10,698 bases of DNA from Verrucomicrobiia bacterium (GTDB lineage Bacteria; Verrucomicrobiota; Verrucomicrobiia; Limisphaerales; JAUIHU01): contig JAUIHU010000094.1 of the NCBI GenBank assembly GCA_030432175.1, forward strand, positions 1-10,698. The letters are read 5' to 3'. Below the pieces are notes generated by a model, which was not told the origin of the DNA, did no database searches, and saw only the letters and a program-made list of their open reading frames with translations. A program made the position numbers and the translations under genes. Below, piece by piece: positions 7,168 through 10,698 of the stretch (its first letter is position 1; each line of letters begins with the position of its first letter).

Positions 7168-7419
7168 ATGAACTTATTAGATCAGGCACGCCGAAGAGTA
7201 TTCAGACAATTTTTTCTGGTATTGATCATTGGATTTGTTGCGATTGGAACGATCGGCTGCATTTCCGTACCACTATTAGTGAGCGTCACTCACAAACACG
7301 AAGCCGAAAGCACGAAAGAAAATCGAGAAGGCAATGAGGCCATCATGAGAAAGTTGGAAGCCATGGAAAAGCGCATGGAGAAAATGGAGAGGAAACTCGA
7401 TGCGCAGAGTGGACATTGA
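7168..7419 (+). CDS. Small membrane-anchored coiled-coil protein of unknown function
   Basis: From ATG 7168 the product is 83 residues: a basic N-terminus (RRR at 8-10), one hydrophobic segment (about 15-30) ending in T-I-G-C31, a short beta-like stretch, and then a highly charged tail (about 43-80) with repeated M-E-K-R units that should form a coiled coil. Cys31 could be lipidated, but the -3 residue is Thr rather than Leu/Val/Ile, so a plain membrane anchor is as likely. The frame is open back to an ATG at 7069, but the extra 33 residues would bury the signal-like segment, and neither start has a strong ribosome binding site. It lies 139 bp after cobA-hemD and 30 bp before the SDR gene, in the same direction. 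The short charged-tail design resembles small envelope proteins, but I know no specific family. Confidence 0.6.
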   Translation: MNLLDQARRRVFRQFFLVLIIGFVAIGTIGCISVPLLVSVTHKHEAESTKENREGNEAIMRKLEAMEKRMEKMERKLDAQSGH

Positions 7420-7449
7420 TTCTGTTATGTATGGCTGCATGTTCTTGGC

Positions 7450-8352
7450 ATGAAGGCATTGATTTTGGGATGTGGCTATGTTGGCCAGGAATTGGCAAAG
7501 CAGTTGGCGGTGAATCCAGAGAATGAAATCTGGGTGACGAGCAGATCTCCGGAAAAACTGATTGCGCCGGAATTGGCAGGAACTCATCGGGCGAAGGTGG
7601 ATTTGACGGAGGTTAATCCCTTTCGGGAACTTCCAACAACCGAATGGGATTTTATTTTTCAATCCATTTCTTCCGGGCGTGGCGGCCCGGATGTTTACCG
7701 TAAGGTTTACCTGGAAGGGGTGAGAAAAACCAGAAACTGGCTTCGCGGAAGTTCGGGTGATCTGAAATCATGGATGTACACCAGCAGTACCAGTGTTTAC
7801 GGACAACAGGATGGGGGTTGGGTGGATGAGTACAGTCCGACGGAGCCCCATTCCGAAACATCAGAAGTATTGATTGAAACCGAGCAGGAATTATTTGCAG
7901 CCCACAACGAAGACAAACTACCCGTCAACGTCTTGCGCTTGTCTGGAATATATGGTCCTGGCCGTGGATTTCTTTTCCAGCAATTCCTGAAAGGTGAAGC
8001 GAAAATATCCAAAGGAGATTCGCGTTTTATCAATATGGTGCACCGAGATGATGTTGTTGGGGCTGCGATGCATTTGATTCAGAATGGATATGCTGGAGAG
8101 GTTTATAATGTCTCCGACAGAGAGCCTGTGACTCGGCAAACGTTCCTGGAATGGCTTGCAAATCGCTTGGGTCGGGAGCGTCCTCCGGTAGTGAACCAGG
8201 ATGAAGGCGCGCTGAACAAAAAACGTGGAGTGACCAATAAGCGAGTTTGTTCCGATAAATTGGCCTTGAAGGCGGGTTATTCTTTCATTTTTCCGAATTA
8301 TATTGCAGGTTTTGAAAAAGAAATGCGCTGTAAAGGATTGATCAGGGAATGA
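7450..8352 (+). CDS. Atypical SDR-family NAD(P)-binding protein (YeeZ-like)
   Basis: A Rossmann-fold protein of 300 residues with the nucleotide-binding motif GCGYVG at 7-12 immediately after the start, the strand end TSSTSVYG at 111-118, RLSGIYGPGR at 163-172 and the late epimerase-type motif MVHRDDVVGA at 196-205. These place it among extended or atypical short-chain dehydrogenases, close to the YeeZ-like group usually annotated NAD-dependent epimerase/dehydratase. The catalytic Y-x-x-x-K pair expected some 20 residues after SVYG is absent (the stretch reads SETSEVLIETE). It may therefore bind a cofactor without classical SDR catalysis, or use other residues. The substrate cannot be inferred. 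The start is fixed by the GxGxxG motif; there is no clear ribosome binding site. It is probably cotranscribed with the next gene, 56 bp away. Confidence 0.88.
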   Translation: MKALILGCGYVGQELAKQLAVNPENEIWVTSRSPEKLIAPELAGTHRAKVDLTEVNPFRELPTTEWDFIFQSISSGRGGPDVYRKVYLEGVRKTRNWLRGSSGDLKSWMYTSSTSVYGQQDGGWVDEYSPTEPHSETSEVLIETEQELFAAHNEDKLPVNVLRLSGIYGPGRGFLFQQFLKGEAKISKGDSRFINMVHRDDVVGAAMHLIQNGYAGEVYNVSDREPVTRQTFLEWLANRLGRERPPVVNQDEGALNKKRGVTNKRVCSDKLALKAGYSFIFPNYIAGFEKEMRCKGLIRE

Positions 8353-8408
8353 ACGAATCTGGATAATACCAGTTTCGGGAGGTTTGTATTGTTGAATTCG
8401 GAAGCAAG

Positions 8409-9320
8409 ATGAGCCAGGGAGCCAAAAAATTACCAACGCACCCGAACCAGTGGACTGAAAGCCAATGGCGGGCAATAGCGACGCTGCTCGGAGACGATGA
8501 CCCTGCTGTCTACCAGATGATTCAGGACAAGATTCTGCATGGAGGAGCAGAGACTCGCACTCCGCTAAAACGCTTTGAGCTGGATGAAGATCCGGTAGTC
8601 CGACGACGGGTGAAAGAGCTGATTCAGCGGTTTGATCGGCAGGAAGCTGATAATGATTTCCTGGCTGTGTGTCTTGAGATTGGAGAATCCGGACCTTTGG
8701 AGCCTTGCTCCTGGGCATTGTCTCGGACTCGATACCCGCACATCAGTCCAGGAGGTTATTCCGCTTTGCTGGATCAATATGGAGCTGAACTGACGGATCG
8801 TTTACCGAATCCGGATTCCGGAAGTGGCCGGATGAGTCTCGAGATCTTCCATCGCTATTTCTTTCAGGAGCTTGGATTTCAAGGAGATACAGAAAATTAT
8901 TATTCCGAAGAGAACAGTTATCTCAGTCAGGTGATTGACAGGCGGCTTGGGATCCCTATCAGCTTGAGCGTTTTATATGTTTTGATCGGGCGCCGTGCTG
9001 GTCTGCCCGTATCTGGAATTGGAATGCCGGGACACTTTATGTGCCGCTATCAAACAGCAGCTGAAGAGTGGTACGTTGATGTCTTTCACGGCGGACAGTT
9101 ACTACCTAAAACTGAGTGTGTGAAACGTTTGATGGCTGGGGGATTTGCATACAAGTCTGCCTATCTGCAACCTGCCAATACCCGACAGATCCTGACGCGG
9201 ATGTGTCTGAATCTTTATCATTTATATCAAAAAGCCGGACAAGAAGATGAAACTCAGCGAATTCGGCGTTACCTGGCTGCTTTAAGAACATTTGCCGATC
9301 CTGAAAACGCAACGTCCTGA
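8409..9320 (+). CDS. SirB1/transglutaminase-like family protein
   Basis: This 303-residue protein has no signal peptide, so it is probably cytoplasmic. The N-terminal half (about 15-75) looks like short helical repeats (LLGDDDPAVYQMI and ELDEDPVVRRRVKELI), as seen in long SirB1 relatives. The core, about 110-250, is the transglutaminase-like SirB1 domain, with NSYLSQVIDRRLGIPISLSV at 169-188, GMPGHF at 205-210 (His209 in the predicted active-site region) and YVDVFHGG at 222-229. The C-terminal 40 residues are helical and TPR-like (LYHLYQKAGQ). The family's biochemical activity is not established, and the name derives from a proposed Salmonella regulator. The start ATG has GGAAG at 8400-8404. 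A stronger GGGAGGT at 8377-8383 lies too far upstream to serve it. The sialidase gene begins 3 bp after the stop. Confidence 0.88.
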   Translation: MSQGAKKLPTHPNQWTESQWRAIATLLGDDDPAVYQMIQDKILHGGAETRTPLKRFELDEDPVVRRRVKELIQRFDRQEADNDFLAVCLEIGESGPLEPCSWALSRTRYPHISPGGYSALLDQYGAELTDRLPNPDSGSGRMSLEIFHRYFFQELGFQGDTENYYSEENSYLSQVIDRRLGIPISLSVLYVLIGRRAGLPVSGIGMPGHFMCRYQTAAEEWYVDVFHGGQLLPKTECVKRLMAGGFAYKSAYLQPANTRQILTRMCLNLYHLYQKAGQEDETQRIRRYLAALRTFADPENATS

Positions 9321-9323
9321 TTT

Positions 9324-10436
9324 ATGACCATCATTACACCATTTAGAAAAGTGTTGTTCACTATTATTTGGATAATCTTCTTCCATTTTATGGTTTTAGC
9401 GGATGCACAAGAGGTCACTGTATTCAAGCGAGGGATGTCAGGATATCCAAATATGAGAATTCCTGCGCTGGTTCAAACTCCTTCAGGCGCTTTACTGGCA
9501 TTTGCTGAGGGCCGTGTGGGGGGAGACTCGGGTGATATTGACACTGTGATTCGACGTTCTGAGGATGAAGGAAAAACCTGGAGCGATTTGGAAGTCGTCT
9601 GGGGAGATGGTGAGAATACTTGCGGTAATCCAGCCCCGGTAGTGGATGAGCAAACTGGGGTGATTTGGCTCTTCATGACATGGAATTTCGGGCCGGATCA
9701 TGAGAGTAAAATCATGACCGGAGAAAGTCGATACCCGCGAAAAGTGTTCGTCTCCCAATCGAAAGATGACGGATACACATGGAGTTGCCCCAAAGATCTT
9801 TCAGAAACCTTGAGACGACCTGAGTGGCGATGGTACGCCACCGGACCCTGCAACGGGATCCAATTGAAAAGCGGACCTCACGCCGGTCGGTTGATTATTC
9901 CGGCGAATCATTCGGACAAAGCAACGCCCAGACGCAATTCAAAGACTTATCGTTCTCACATTATTTACTCGGATGACCATGGAGCTACCTGGCAGTTGGG
10001 CGCAATTCACGAACCGTTCACAAACGAATCCTCTGTGGTAGAACTCGCTGATGGTTCTGTCATGGATTTCATGAGATCATATCACAACACCGGATTGAGG
10101 TCGGTTGCAGTGAGTTCGGACGGCGGGGAGTCCTTTGGTTTAACACGTTTTCCGTGCGAACTATTGACGCCTGTTTGCCAGGCAAGCGCGATTCGTTGGA
10201 GATGGCCTGATTCTGGTCAGAGCATAATTGCTTTTACTTCGCCTAAGGGGGGGCGTCGCGAACAGCTGACATTGTGGTTGAGTGAAGATGAGGGGCAAAC
10301 ATGGCCAATCGAACGTACTTTGTATGAAGGACCCGCAGCTTATTCCTGTCTAACTCGAATCAGTGATCATCAGTTAGGGGTTCTTTACGAAAAGGATAAC
10401 TATGAGGAGATTGTCTTTCGGGTGATCAGTAACTGA
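9324..10436 (+). CDS. Exported BNR/Asp-box sialidase (GH33-like)
   Basis: A 370-residue protein with a Sec signal peptide (hydrophobic 10-25, likely cleavage after ADA at 26-28), so periplasmic or secreted. It shows the sialidase hallmarks. An arginine of the RIP motif is at 45-47. Five Asp-box repeats of the S-x-D-x-G-x-T-W type lie at 79-86, 146-153, 216-223, 264-271 (degenerate) and 320-327. Candidate active-site residues are Asp68 (GGDSG), Glu235 (NESS), Arg251 (FMRSYHN), Arg311/312 (GGRREQ) and Tyr340 (AAYSCL). A complete set suggests a working exo-alpha-sialidase or a related glycosidase of the six-bladed propeller fold. The true glycan is unknown and no sialic acid uptake or catabolism genes are nearby. 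The start lies 3 bp after the preceding stop without its own ribosome binding site, so translation is probably coupled. Confidence 0.87.
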   Translation: MTIITPFRKVLFTIIWIIFFHFMVLADAQEVTVFKRGMSGYPNMRIPALVQTPSGALLAFAEGRVGGDSGDIDTVIRRSEDEGKTWSDLEVVWGDGENTCGNPAPVVDEQTGVIWLFMTWNFGPDHESKIMTGESRYPRKVFVSQSKDDGYTWSCPKDLSETLRRPEWRWYATGPCNGIQLKSGPHAGRLIIPANHSDKATPRRNSKTYRSHIIYSDDHGATWQLGAIHEPFTNESSVVELADGSVMDFMRSYHNTGLRSVAVSSDGGESFGLTRFPCELLTPVCQASAIRWRWPDSGQSIIAFTSPKGGRREQLTLWLSEDEGQTWPIERTLYEGPAAYSCLTRISDHQLGVLYEKDNYEEIVFRVISN

Positions 10437-10569
10437 TTTTATGATGGGCGCATTTCAAAAATCTGATGCTTTTGGGTAACAGCGAGGAGGAATAGAAACT
10501 TTGTTGGAAGCAGCGCCTATGTGTTTGGCTCAGTTAATGGAACGGGGACATCCCTGTCTGCGCTCCTTC
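10437..10569. other. Intergenic stretch after the sialidase
   Basis: A weak hairpin (GCAT at 10450-10453 with ATGC at 10466-10469, followed by TTTT) could end the sialidase transcript, but the stem is only four pairs. GAGGAGG at 10484-10490 precedes TTG 10501, from which a plus-strand frame stays open to the window edge. That frame lies opposite the minus-strand candidate gene and has the composition of an antisense reading. Confidence 0.35.
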
Positions 10570-10698
10570 TTAAAGGTTATCCTGAGCCTCACGGATGTGC
10601 TCCAGATCCACTGGCTTTCTCTTGTTCAGATTCACACTCGCTTCCAAGGTTCTCCAGCCATCATAGACGGAAACGTTCCAATTCTTGCCGTACCGTTG
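10570..10698 (-). CDS. C-terminal end of an unidentified minus-strand gene (partial, 5' end outside the window)
   Basis: Reading leftward from the right edge, 42 codons end at TAA (10572-10570). The peptide has a natural-looking composition, with aromatic residues early (RYGKNWNVSVYDGW) and a charged helical end (DLEHIREAQDNL). I recognise no family in so short a tail. It would be convergent with the sialidase, 133 bp away. The opposite strand is also open here, so the assignment rests on composition only. Confidence 0.5.
   Translation of the reverse strand, partial: QRYGKNWNVSVYDGWRTLEASVNLNKRKPVDLEHIREAQDNL

Noticed and set aside
10549..10565. Overlapping short palindromes in GGGGACATCCCTGTC, reminiscent of REP-type elements
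   Set aside because: The arms are only four bases, there is a single copy in the window and no REP-associated transposase.
10501..10698. Plus-strand ORF from TTG 10501 preceded by GAGGAGG and open to the window edge
   Set aside because: Its translation is rich in Leu, Ile, Ser and His, as expected of an antisense reading of the minus-strand frame, which looks more protein-like. Longer sequence would settle it.

Overview
This window looks like chromosomal DNA from a Gram-negative bacterium that carries the end of an integron next to ordinary housekeeping genes. The evidence is a type II lipoprotein signal with Asp at +2, a full GlnD nitrogen sensor, a fused CobA-HemD tetrapyrrole enzyme and a Sec-exported sialidase. 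The mix would suit a Nitrospinota, Desulfobacterota or similar environmental lineage, but nothing here fixes the taxon, so treat that as a weak inference. Base composition is split. The first ~690 bases are very AT-rich (15 G/C in bases 1-60 and 13 in 601-660), while the rest looks like a mid-GC chromosome (27 G/C in 1861-1920).

Region 1 (1-2448) is an integron platform. A complete, apparently active integron-type tyrosine recombinase (IntI) reads rightward. In front of it lie about 630 bp without a clear gene. These contain a near-consensus sigma70 promoter that points left (683-712), in the position of a cassette promoter Pc. Beyond it, reading left and running off the window edge, is an AT-rich gene for an unrecognised lipoprotein with the layout of the first gene cassette. 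The IntI carries an N-terminal extension of about 125 residues with a Ser-rich linker. Just upstream, a 41-codon ORF with a strong ribosome binding site overlaps the possible intI start codons.

Region 2 (2472-7028) holds core metabolism. glnD (uridylyltransferase / uridylyl-removing enzyme for PII) is convergent with intI, with only 23 bp between them. It is divergent from a fused cobA-hemD gene (uroporphyrinogen-III methyltransferase plus uroporphyrinogen-III synthase), which feeds siroheme, cobalamin and heme synthesis.

Region 3 (7029-10436) continues rightward with a small membrane-anchored coiled-coil protein, an atypical SDR-family NAD(P)-binding protein (YeeZ-like), a SirB1/transglutaminase-like protein and an exported BNR/Asp-box sialidase. 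The last two genes are 3 bp apart and probably cotranscribed. The right edge (10570-10698) seems to hold the last 42 codons of an unidentified minus-strand gene.

The part most worth following up is the integron: its cassette array lies off the left edge, its integrase is of the long, environmental type, and its cassette promoter and attI can be predicted from the sequence.
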